DNA of 12,461 bases from an uncultured Pseudomonadota bacterium (GTDB taxonomy: Bacteria > Pseudomonadota > Alphaproteobacteria > Rs-D84), in assembly GCA_902776515.1 (NCBI GenBank), contig CACYQE010000015.1, forward strand, positions 1 to 12,461, read 5' to 3'. This document shows positions 1 to 7,300 of the stretch, one piece after another (positions within the stretch are counted from its first letter, which is position 1; each line of letters opens with the position of its first letter). Position numbers and translations under genes: made by a program. Under the pieces are notes generated by a model. The model was given only the letters and a program-made list of their open reading frames with translations. It was not told the DNA's origin and made no database searches.

Positions 1-4
1 TCTT

Positions 5-99
5 CGTCATACCGGCGAAAGCCGGTATCTCCACGTTACCGCCTGAGACTAATCCACGACAAAGTCTGACAAGACCCCGGCCTACGCCGGGGTGACGAA
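5..99. repeat. 95-bp MITE-like palindromic repeat, copy A
   Basis: The element has TCGTCA just at its left end (4-9) and the inverse TGACGA at its right end (93-98). Each end carries an 8-bp perfect hairpin: 9-16 with 21-28 around a GAAA tetraloop, and 74-81 with 86-93 around loop CTAC. Between them lies a core (29-64) identical to that of copy B at 1655-1749. The two copies have the same length and orientation and differ at about 5 positions, all in 65-73. No ORF or transposase is inside. This fits a non-autonomous dispersed palindromic repeat; the mobilising enzyme is unknown. Confidence 0.85.
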
Positions 100-144
100 T
101 AAAAAAGTATAACGATTCACTAATCACAACCCACAAACCACTCC

Positions 145-176
145 CCACTAGACACAAACCACTAGACACCAACCAC
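145..176. repeat. 14-bp tandem repeat upstream of the secreted protein gene
   Basis: Two units, 145-158 and 159-172, share the frame CCACTAGACAC followed by an A-rich tail, and a third partial CCAC ends at 176. The second unit contains the hexamer TAGACA, which is also the likely -35 box of the downstream promoter. The stretch belongs to an ACCAC-rich sequence style seen in several gaps of this window. Confidence 0.65.
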
Positions 177-191
177 AAAATATGATAAAAT
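163..191 (+). promoter_or_regulatory. Predicted promoter of the 427-aa secreted protein
   Basis: TAGACA (163-168) matches the sigma-70 -35 consensus at 5 of 6 bases. A 17-bp spacer follows, then TAAAAT (186-191) as -10. Transcription would begin near 198 and give a leader of about 24 nt holding the AGGAGAG ribosome binding site at 208-214. The same -10 in the same ATGATAAAAT context occurs before the 1451-aa gene. Confidence 0.5.
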
Positions 192-221
192 ACCGGACAG
201 GAAAAACAGGAGAGTTCGAAC

Positions 222-1505
222 GTGAAACAAACGCCGGAAGCCCGCAGAAAATCTAGAGAGAGTAATAAGCCTTGCGGCTTGATATCTCGGATATGCGTCC
301 CCGCGATAATGTTATTTATTGGAACGATGGTTCCGTTTAAAGTATTCAGTGCTGATTTAAACAATCCCGAAATCCAAAGATTAATAGCTGAAAAGCAACA
401 AAAAATTGCGGCATTGGAAAAATGCAGTAAAAAGGTCAAAGGCTTTAAGATAGCCGGTATATCAACGATAGGTCTGACGACAGTTGGAACGATTGGTAAT
501 ATTGCCCTGTCCAATAAACGCGAAGATGTTTCGAACCAGTTGCAGACTGCGAACCAAACACTTGCTGCACAACAGGCGGCGGAACGTGCGGCGGCCGAAG
601 AAGCACGCAAGAAAGCAGAGTGTGAAAAAAACCCAGACAAAGAATGGACGGTTGAAGGGTGTAAAGACAAGGTAACAACCCCGCCGGTTACGACCCCGAA
701 TAATAATAACAGCAGCAGTAACGAAACCGCAACAAATGAAACGAACGTTGCATCAGAAACGCCTGAAACAGAAACAATAGCTGACGGCCGTATAGTGGGC
801 GGTGCGTGCATTGCGGATGATTTACCATACAAAGCATCAACTGGGAGCTATATAAAATTGGCCCGTGCTTTTACAGTGGACAAGAACGGTTGGGCCAGTA
901 AACGTTGTTGGTCTGATGCGAACAAAACGACAGCGGTGGATTGTTCGTGTGCGGCAACCGCATGCAGTGACAGCGATACATACGAGGTAAAGCAAGGCCA
1001 GTGCATAAAGAAAACAGTGACCGCGGAAGAAACACCGGCGGCGGAGGCCACTGAAACCACTACTACTACTACTACGATAACACTTGATGCGTCAAAGGAC
1101 GGTGTTGGATTCTCATATAAAGATATAAGTGGCGATGAAGATTATGTAGGTACATACAATAATTGCCCTTCTGTTTGGTACGGTGAATGGTGCACCCAGT
1201 TTGATGAATATGTTGTAAATGGAACATCAGCGTGTGTTAATGATTACAGCAAAGAAGCGTATGCCCAAAAGGCAACTAATCAGAATTTATCCGCGGGCAA
1301 AAGTAGCGGGAAATACTGTTATTGTAAAATGACATCGTGGACCCCGAATGGTGGCACAAAACAAAGTCCGGCTTCGTCTTGGGCGTTTCTGTACGACTAC
1401 TCGGATGCCGCGGATTGTGCGAATAACTGTGCGAATGACTGTGCCGTCAGCGTCAAGAACGACTCCAATTTCCGGAGGGCGTTGTTCGGGTCGGTCGCGA
1501 ATTGA
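222..1505 (+). CDS. Secreted Cys-rich protein of unknown function (427 aa)
   Basis: I do not recognise this protein. The start is GTG at 222, 7 nt after AGGAGAG. Residues 1-24 are basic and 25-40 hydrophobic, a long-n-region signal peptide with possible cleavage after VFSA (44). Residues 47-72 look helical. A Gly/Thr-rich hydrophobic segment at 74-96 could span or insert into a membrane. Residues 101-136 form an Ala/Gln/Glu-rich probable coiled coil. Low-complexity Asn/Ser/Thr/Glu linkers follow (151-187), then a Cys-containing segment (190-262), a poly-Thr linker (278-287) and a C-terminal Cys module (about 312-427) with CYCKMT, a WAF...YDY segment, then Cys at 399, 403 and 407 and a terminal FRRALFG. 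Paired cysteines suggest disulfides outside the cytoplasm. The gene stands alone, bracketed by repeats. It could be an envelope, surface or attachment protein; that is inference only. Confidence 0.8.
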   Translation: MKQTPEARRKSRESNKPCGLISRICVPAIMLFIGTMVPFKVFSADLNNPEIQRLIAEKQQKIAALEKCSKKVKGFKIAGISTIGLTTVGTIGNIALSNKREDVSNQLQTANQTLAAQQAAERAAAEEARKKAECEKNPDKEWTVEGCKDKVTTPPVTTPNNNNSSSNETATNETNVASETPETETIADGRIVGGACIADDLPYKASTGSYIKLARAFTVDKNGWASKRCWSDANKTTAVDCSCAATACSDSDTYEVKQGQCIKKTVTAEETPAAEATETTTTTTTITLDASKDGVGFSYKDISGDEDYVGTYNNCPSVWYGEWCTQFDEYVVNGTSACVNDYSKEAYAQKATNQNLSAGKSSGKYCYCKMTSWTPNGGTKQSPASSWAFLYDYSDAADCANNCANDCAVSVKNDSNFRRALFGSVAN

Positions 1506-1562
1506 TGTTTAGTGGTTAGTGTAAGTGGGTAGTGGCTCGTCACCTCGGCTTCCTTTTACGTC

Positions 1563-1582
1563 ACCCCGATGAAAATCGGGGT
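1563..1582. repeat. Stray repeat hairpin with GAAA tetraloop
   Basis: A perfect 8-bp stem (1563-1570 with 1575-1582) closes a GAAA loop and is preceded by CGTCA-type sequence like the ends of the 95-bp element. It lies about 57 bp after the secreted protein gene. No T-run follows, so it is not a classical rho-independent terminator, although it could slow 3' exonucleases on the transcript. A degenerate fragment of the same repeat style follows at about 1615-1642. Confidence 0.55.
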
Positions 1583-1654
1583 CTCGTCAGATTCTGTCGC
1601 GGTTCCATCCCATTCTTCATCATACCGGCGTATCGGGCCCCGCAAAAATTGAAT

Positions 1655-1749
1655 CGTCATACCGGCGAAAGCCGGTATCTCCACGTTACCGCCTGAGACT
1701 AATCCACGACAAAGCCGACCGAGACCCCGGCCTACGCCGGGGTGACGAA
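1655..1749. repeat. 95-bp MITE-like palindromic repeat, copy B
   Basis: This is the second copy, in direct orientation to copy A and about 95% identical over the full 95 bp. The hairpins are 1659-1666 with 1671-1678 (GAAA loop) and 1724-1731 with 1736-1743 (CTAC loop). The 36-bp core is unchanged. The right end runs straight into a short tandem array of itself. Read on the minus strand, this repeat gives the spurious peptide ...NVEIPAFAGMT, common in wrongly called ORFs over such repeats. Confidence 0.85.
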
Positions 1750-1804
1750 GAAGAAAGCCCGGGGTGACGAAGAAGAAAGGCCGGGGTGACGAGTGAGAAA
1801 TCGG
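1741..1804. repeat. 22-bp tandem array grown from the repeat end
   Basis: Units at 1741-1762 and 1763-1784, plus a degenerate third at 1785-1804, each begin GGTGACGA and carry an AGAAG-type middle before CCGG. The unit equals the right tip of the 95-bp element plus its flank. This suggests local duplication by slippage or unequal exchange after insertion. No coding potential is supported here. Confidence 0.7.
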
Positions 1805-1825
1805 AATGACAAAGAAAAGAAATAA

Positions 1826-1863
1826 CACACCCCACATACACAAACACACCCCACATACACTAA
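1826..1863. repeat. 19-bp direct tandem repeat, AC-rich
   Basis: Two 19-bp units (1826-1844 and 1845-1863) differ at one position. They begin CACACCCCACATACAC and are followed by the recurring motif CACTAACCAC (1858-1867). With the elements above, this completes the content of the 1506-1957 gap, in which I see no gene. Confidence 0.7.
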
Positions 1864-1871
1864 CCACATGT

Positions 1872-1905
1872 GCAAAAAACAACATCGGCGATTACTCGCC
1901 GATGT
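1872..1905 (-). terminator. Rho-independent terminator of the 111-aa gene
   Basis: Read on the minus strand, a perfect 10-bp stem (1905-1896 with 1891-1882) closes a GTAA loop and runs into a T-rich tract (complement of 1881-1872). It lies about 52 nt beyond the stop codon of the minus-strand gene ending at 1958, which supports that gene being real. Confidence 0.85.
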
Positions 1906-1957
1906 GCTCTCCTTCCTTCCGTAAACCGGAAACTTGTAAACCGTGCAATGTGCAAAC

Positions 1958-2293
1958 TTATGCCGCCATTGCAACAGAATCTTTTGATTTGCCTTCGTCC
2001 GCATCCATAATGCGTTTTGCTTCGGCAAATACCATTTCTTTGACACGTAATGCCAAATCTTTGGTTTCTAAACTTTCGGCCGCAACGTCAAAATTATCAG
2101 TGCGTATTTGTAATGATACGTATGCACCAATCAATGATGTGCGTGGTAAATCTTCAATAGAACGTGGGGAATTGTTTTTCCCAATTTGTAATTCATCGCT
2201 AAGCGATACAATTTGACGGTCCGCATTAACCCAAACGGTTGTGCTTAAAACCTTGTGTAATGCAATCATGATTTCTTTGATATTTTTTGGCAT
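1958..2293 (-). CDS. Conserved-looking small protein of unknown function (111 aa)
   Basis: I do not recognise this protein. It is soluble and mixed-charge, with no signal peptide, membrane segment or Cys cluster, so it is probably cytoplasmic. Residues 1-18 and about 70-97 look helical, with a short beta-like stretch near 55-66; the tail is Ala/Ser-rich. The start MPKNIKEIM is chosen because a strong AAGGAGGG site (complement of 2301-2309) lies 7 nt upstream. An internal Met at residue 9 has no such site. A perfect terminator follows, so the gene is probably a single-gene transcript. The 257-bp gap before it (2294-2550) is very AT-rich and holds a direct repeat of TTGGTTTTCC (about 2392-2411). 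I could not fix a clear promoter there. Confidence 0.75.
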   Translation of the reverse strand: MPKNIKEIMIALHKVLSTTVWVNADRQIVSLSDELQIGKNNSPRSIEDLPRTSLIGAYVSLQIRTDNFDVAAESLETKDLALRVKEMVFAEAKRIMDADEGKSKDSVAMAA

Positions 2294-2550
2294 TTTTGGT
2301 CCCTCCTTTCTGGGCTTTTGTCAAAAATTCAAAGCAGATTTGTATTTACATCGTGTATTTACAAGTTTCTGGATTAAATTTTTATTTGTTTTGGTTTTCC
2401 TTGGTTTTCCGGCTTTTTACCAGAAATCTAAGGATTTTTTTGTTATCCCCTTTGTCTATACAACGATGATAGAACAAAAACGAATCGGGGGTCAAGCAGA
2501 AAATGCAATTTTTATGAAAAAAATTTTAAAAAATTTATAACCCGTTGTAA

Positions 2551-4134
2551 TTATACGAATTTTTCGGGTATGATTTTTGTCAGTGTTTTAAAAATTCGCC
2601 TAAAAATACTTGTGTTTGGGTTGTGATGATATACACGTGGTTTGGTATCACCGGGTCTGCGACCGGTCCAAATGGTTTTATTTTTATCATTTGTTACGTG
2701 CCATGATATTTCTGTGTCACGTATAATCATATCCCGCAGTTTTTGGGCAAATTCAGGACTTTCAAATATGGCAACGTTTTCAGTGTTATAGTATGCACTG
2801 CGTGGGTCCAAATTGAAACTGCCAATCCAAGATATTTTGTCATCGAACACAATTGTTTTGCTGTGCATAACGGAAAAACTGGACTGTTTGCGTTCGCGGT
2901 CGTGCAATCGTCCACGGCGATTTTCCGCAGACAGCATAAATTCATATACATCAACACCGCCATCGATTAATTTGCTGCGATATTTTTCCCATTTGCCATA
3001 CACAGTTGGTGCGTTTGTTGATGCCAATGAATTTGTTAAAATTGTGACGTGAACACCCGCCTTTTCTTCTTTTAGAATAGTATTAACGCCGCCATTGCCG
3101 GGAACAAAGTATGCCGCGGATACGTACGCGGTTTTGCGTGTTTGTTTCCATAATCTGTTCAGTGCAATTATGATGTCACCATAATATGTTTCTTTGCGTT
3201 CCATTGGTAAATCGACTTTTTCGGGTGGATCCGCAATAAAACGGCCGGTTCCCCAACAAAATTCAAAATTTTTCATTTTATATTCGCGTTGTGCCAGTGA
3301 TATAACAGTGTTATATTTTCTGATACTGTCGGCACTGGTTGTTTCCAAATCTTTGAAACGTTTTTCTAATTTTTGCATGGCACGTTTAGATTTAGATTTC
3401 GGAAAAACACTTGCCGGGATTGCCAGATGATAATTCCAATATTGATTAAAACTGTTGGTTGCGTGACCAGTGATTTCGCCCAGAAACAAAACATCTGTGT
3501 CCGAAAAATTTGATGCGGTTTCTGGATAGAAATAGTTGCTGCCAACATTGCGGCCACCGGTAATAAGTGCGATATTGTCAACTATAAAAAGTTTGTTATG
3601 CATACGGGAATTCAATCTGTTAAAATCCATCAGCATTTGGGGGTAATACAACAGGCGAGAGCGATTTTTAACCGCATTGAAAATTTTGACTTCTATATTA
3701 GGATGCTGGTTCAGTACAATTACATCGGCTATATCGGATTTGGTTCCATAATCATCCAGTAATATTCTAACTTTGACACCACGGTCAGCGGCATTTTTCA
3801 ATTCGCCAATCAAAACACGTGAAGAAAAATCATTACTGTAAATATAAGTCTGTAAATCGATGGTCTTGGTTGCCATACGTGCAAAAACCGCCCGAATAAT
3901 AAACGCGGACAACCCATCTTCGATAAGTGTTGCCCCACTGGCATCTGGTTTTGCGGACAGTTCTTGTTTATATTGTTGTGCGATGGGTGTGTCGTACGGA
4001 TTAAATTCAAAATCTTTTTCTGTTATTTTTGGTGTGTGGTGTGTCAGTCGTTTGTCATTTGTGCTGGTTGGTATAATTGTGCATCCAACGAAAGGCATTA
4101 CGAATGCTAACCAATAAAGTTGACTTAATCCCAT
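2551..4134 (-). CDS. Phospholipase D superfamily lipoprotein, ClsC/YmdC-like (probable cardiolipin synthase)
   Basis: The protein carries two HKD motifs: H179-x-K181-x4-D186, followed by GGRNVG, and H424-x-K426-x4-D431, followed by GSFNLDPRS and YNTE. This pairing is typical of ClsC/YmdC-type enzymes, which transfer phosphatidyl groups to make cardiolipin; PLD enzymes use the two His residues for phosphatidyl transfer. I start at 4134 (527 aa) rather than the longer frame from 4203, because the shorter form begins with a lipoprotein signal peptide with Cys18 in PFVGC and has AAAGGA about 10 nt upstream. It would then be anchored in the membrane and face the periplasm. No YmdB-like partner is visible. 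No convincing terminator follows. Broader alternatives are another PLD-family phospholipase or transphosphatidylase; the superfamily call is firm, the substrate is not. Confidence 0.88.
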   Translation of the reverse strand: MGLSQLYWLAFVMPFVGCTIIPTSTNDKRLTHHTPKITEKDFEFNPYDTPIAQQYKQELSAKPDASGATLIEDGLSAFIIRAVFARMATKTIDLQTYIYSNDFSSRVLIGELKNAADRGVKVRILLDDYGTKSDIADVIVLNQHPNIEVKIFNAVKNRSRLLYYPQMLMDFNRLNSRMHNKLFIVDNIALITGGRNVGSNYFYPETASNFSDTDVLFLGEITGHATNSFNQYWNYHLAIPASVFPKSKSKRAMQKLEKRFKDLETTSADSIRKYNTVISLAQREYKMKNFEFCWGTGRFIADPPEKVDLPMERKETYYGDIIIALNRLWKQTRKTAYVSAAYFVPGNGGVNTILKEEKAGVHVTILTNSLASTNAPTVYGKWEKYRSKLIDGGVDVYEFMLSAENRRGRLHDRERKQSSFSVMHSKTIVFDDKISWIGSFNLDPRSAYYNTENVAIFESPEFAQKLRDMIIRDTEISWHVTNDKNKTIWTGRRPGDTKPRVYHHNPNTSIFRRIFKTLTKIIPEKFV

Positions 4135-4165
4135 TTGCAAAAAATCCTTTCTTTGATTATTTTTT

Positions 4166-4193
4166 ATTATAATGCGGTCTTGGCTGGTGGCAA
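4166..4193 (-). promoter_or_regulatory. Predicted promoter of the PLD-family lipoprotein
   Basis: On the minus strand, TTGCCA (complement of 4188-4193) and TATAAT (complement of 4166-4171) are separated by 16 bp. Transcription would start near 4159, giving a leader of about 25 nt that contains AAAGGA. This also supports the internal start at 4134, since the alternative start at 4203 would lie upstream of the promoter. Confidence 0.65.
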
Positions 4194-4262
4194 GCAAAAT
4201 CATTGCGGATAGTATTCATATTAGTGGTTTGTGGTTAGCACAACCCACTGTAATTTTTTTAC

Positions 4263-4292
4263 TTGCACAGTTTGCAAGGATAATGATAAAAT
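4263..4292 (+). promoter_or_regulatory. Predicted promoter of the 1451-aa exported protein
   Basis: TTGCAC (4263-4268), an 18-bp spacer and TAAAAT (4287-4292) form a good sigma-70-like promoter. The GGAAGGA ribosome binding site (4301-4307) lies 8 nt before ATG at 4316, so the leader is very short. It is divergent from the PLD gene promoter; the gap between them holds the GTGGTTAG-type motif at 4221-4240. Confidence 0.6.
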
Positions 4293-4315
4293 AAATAAAC
4301 GGAAGGAAATTTACA

Positions 4316-7300
4316 ATGAAGAGAATAGCTATTTTTCTTAGTGGACTGTTGGCTTTGCCCGCATTTGCTGAGGTTGCACCGGTTTACCTTGATGATGGGG
4401 TTGTTTATGCGGATGCGGAATATTATGATGATGCTGATGTGATGGATGAAGAAGTTCAAGAAACTTCTGATGTTAATTCGTCAAAAAACGCATCAAAACC
4501 GGCTGTTTCTTCTCGTTCTGTTTCTTCGTCCCGTGTCAAGGCGTCACGCACTGTTCCTTCGGGTGCTGTGACGGCTGTATCTGGGCGTGCATCTAATGGT
4601 GCTGCGGCACGTGCGGTTGCGGCACGTTCAACGAACAACACGTCACCGCGTGCGAATACTGCACGTACAACAACAAATCGTGCAACGACAAATCGGACGG
4701 CAACTGCGGGTGCGACACGTGCAACGGTCAGTCGTGCATCTGTGGCTGGGGCGGCAACGCGTGCAACCGGTGGTGTGGCTGGTTCTTCAAAAACAAGAAC
4801 TGTGTCTGGACGTGGCTCGACATCTGCAACACGTGCAAGGACGGGGACTTTGTATACCGCGAACAGTGCTGCCCGTGTCAGTGTTGGTGACCGTGTTATG
4901 GCCGGTAATCGTGATACATCACGTGTTGGGACAAATGTTCGTGTTCCCGCAATTCGCAGTGGTTCTATGACATATACGGCGGCGAACACAAATACTTCTT
5001 CGGCTGCGACCGCAACTTCTACGACTGAATTGGATGAATTGGCGGAATTGACCGATTATTGCAAGGCTCAATATGCAAATTGTATGGATAATTATTGTAA
5101 TGTTTTGGACGATAACCAGGGCCGTTGCAGTTGCAGTGCGAATTTAAAAAATTATTCCAAGGCTGAAACAACATTAAAACAGGTTACCGAAGAATTACAA
5201 GATGTTGCACAAAAAATTAAATACATTGGTTTGAATACCCGTGATGTTGAAACTTTGTTCACCCAGACCGAGGCTGAATTAAAAATGCAATCAACTTCGG
5301 ATAACAGTAATATAAAGACCAGTTTGGATAAAATCAGAAATATGATTGTTGATGTTCAATCTGGGTCTTCGACCGGAACGACAAGTACGGATGTTGCTTT
5401 TGATTTGTCGGGTTTGTTGGATTTCAACATCGACAGTACGGGTTTTGATTTAAGTGCATTTTTGGGCAGTTTTTCAACAACTTCAAATACGTCCAGTATT
5501 AAAAATCAGCGTGGTGAACAGTTGTATAAAACTGCGACTGCACGATGCAAGGCCAATGTTTTGAACAGCTGTGTTGCCCAGGGTGTTGATGCGGCAATAA
5601 TTACAAATTCTTATGATTTGGAAATTGATAAACAGTGTATCGCATACGAACGCAGTTTGAATGATTCCAACGATCAAATGGCGGCAACTGTCCGTAATGC
5701 AAAGTTTGTTTTGCAAAATGCACGTTTGTTGGTTTCGCGTCAAAAGAATGAATACGGTGATATGCGTCAGTGTGTCAGTGCGTTGGATTCTTGTATGCAG
5801 GATGATTTTGTATGCGGTTCTGAATATGAAAAATGTTTGGACCCAACCGGCCGTTACATTGTAAATGGTGAATTAGTAGTGGGCAGTCAACCTGGCCAGG
5901 CAATTGACCCAAATTTGACATTAGACAGTGCGGCGGACAGCAATGTTTGCAAGGTTAATTTGTATAAAACGTGGAATATGCCGGGGTCCAGTTCGTGCAC
6001 CAGTTCCACTTATACGGCCGGCACTAACCAGGGTAATGCGTGGGGAACAGGTCCGGATGATACTTTGGCAAATTATATTGATGCGACTGTGACCACAACA
6101 TCGGCCCAGAACGGCAGTGTAAATATGTCAGAATATTTACAAAACAAAATTGGCTATGTTGATAACAGCAGTGGTTTGAATTATGGTATGTGCGTATCTG
6201 TTTTGAACAAGTGCCAGGATTATACCTATACTGGTGCGGGAACTAATGCGAAATACAATCCGAAAAATGATGTTATTAAACAATACTTGGCACGCGTTCT
6301 GGTTCAGATTAAGGCTAAACAAGATGAAATCTTGAATGATTATGCGGCGAACTGTGTAACAGATGTTACGAATTGTTTGAATACCAACAATTATCCAAGT
6401 GGTTCGTCGGCTGCTAATACTGCTAATTCTGTTCAGCAACGTGTTGCTATTAATGCATGTCGGTCAACCATTTTGACATGTATGTCCGTAACCGGTTATT
6501 CTACGGAAAATCCTACACCTGCGCAACTCGCTAATTGGGTTTACGGTATCCTGGGCCAGGTTCAAACAACGACAAATAGTACGACAAATGTCGGGTATGT
6601 TCCGTCACAAAAGATGATATCGTATCATTGTGATGATATTGGTGCAACCAGTAACAATGTTACACCGGTTACTGTAAGTACAACCAATAGATGGCAACAC
6701 AAAAATGCTTGTCAACCAAAAAATGGTTATACTTGTGTATATTGTAATCCTGGTGTAACTTGTACAACTTCGGATGCTACAAATCAGTTAAGTACCCCAG
6801 ATAACTATAACTTGACAGACAGACCTTATGAGCGTGAGGGCAGTTCAGTAATTGAGTATGTATGTTCGGAAGACACTACCTCTTATGCTGGTGAAAACCA
6901 ACTTTCTTCTATCTTTGGTAACTTGGATGATATAAATGGTATTAGTTTTGTCAATAATGCATCTGTTGCGGTTGGTGATGCCACAAATTCTTTTGTATTT
7001 AATCCGACTGATATATTTACTCTTGATCCAAACTATTCATGCTCTTATTCGTATAACAATCAACCTGTGTACAGTGGCGATACAGTTACTTTGGTTAATG
7101 GGCAAACCTTTAGTATCACCTGTACCCAGGATCGTTACACAGTTACATACAATTGTAATTCTAATGCTGAATGTGGGCTGAATAATAACAACTGTGAAAC
7201 AACTGTGCATGCAAATCAGGCATTTAACCCAAATGGCTGCACAACACCAACGGGATATTTTTGCAATTATTTTACGGATAGTAGTTATAATAACGCGGCA

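Noticed and set aside
1563..1582. Rho-independent terminator for the 427-aa gene
   Set aside because: The stem is good but no T-run follows; it fits the repeat family better.
5..1749. A CRISPR array suggested by palindromic repeats
   Set aside because: There are only two full copies 1.65 kb apart with a gene between them, no regular short spacers and no cas genes.
5..1749. A composite transposon bounded by the two 95-bp elements
   Set aside because: No transposase and no visible target-site duplication are present, and the elements are in direct orientation and of dispersed-repeat type.
1556..2046. Minus-strand frames of 104 and 109 aa over the repeat gap
   Set aside because: They translate the palindromic repeats (ending in EIPAFAGMT-type peptides) and the AC-rich tandem repeats. 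They overlap the terminator and the end of the 111-aa gene.
1806..2216. 136-aa plus-strand frame
   Set aside because: It begins in AC-rich tandem repeats, passes through a terminator and runs antisense to the 111-aa gene, which has much better signals.
2241..2540. Hydrophobic 99-aa plus-strand frame that could look like a small membrane protein
   Set aside because: It covers a very AT-rich gap where T-rich DNA gives Phe/Leu by chance, has no ribosome binding site and overlaps the start of the 111-aa gene.
4587..4970. 127-aa plus-strand frame rich in His, Arg, Gln and Val
   Set aside because: It is an out-of-frame reading of the same low-complexity DNA within the 1451-aa gene and has no ribosome binding site.
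4456..4989. 177-aa open frame on the minus strand inside the giant gene, Arg/Ala/Val-rich
   Set aside because: It lies opposite the low-complexity Arg/Thr/Ala region, whose codon bias opens other frames. It has no convincing start signals and only low-complexity content, so it is a shadow.
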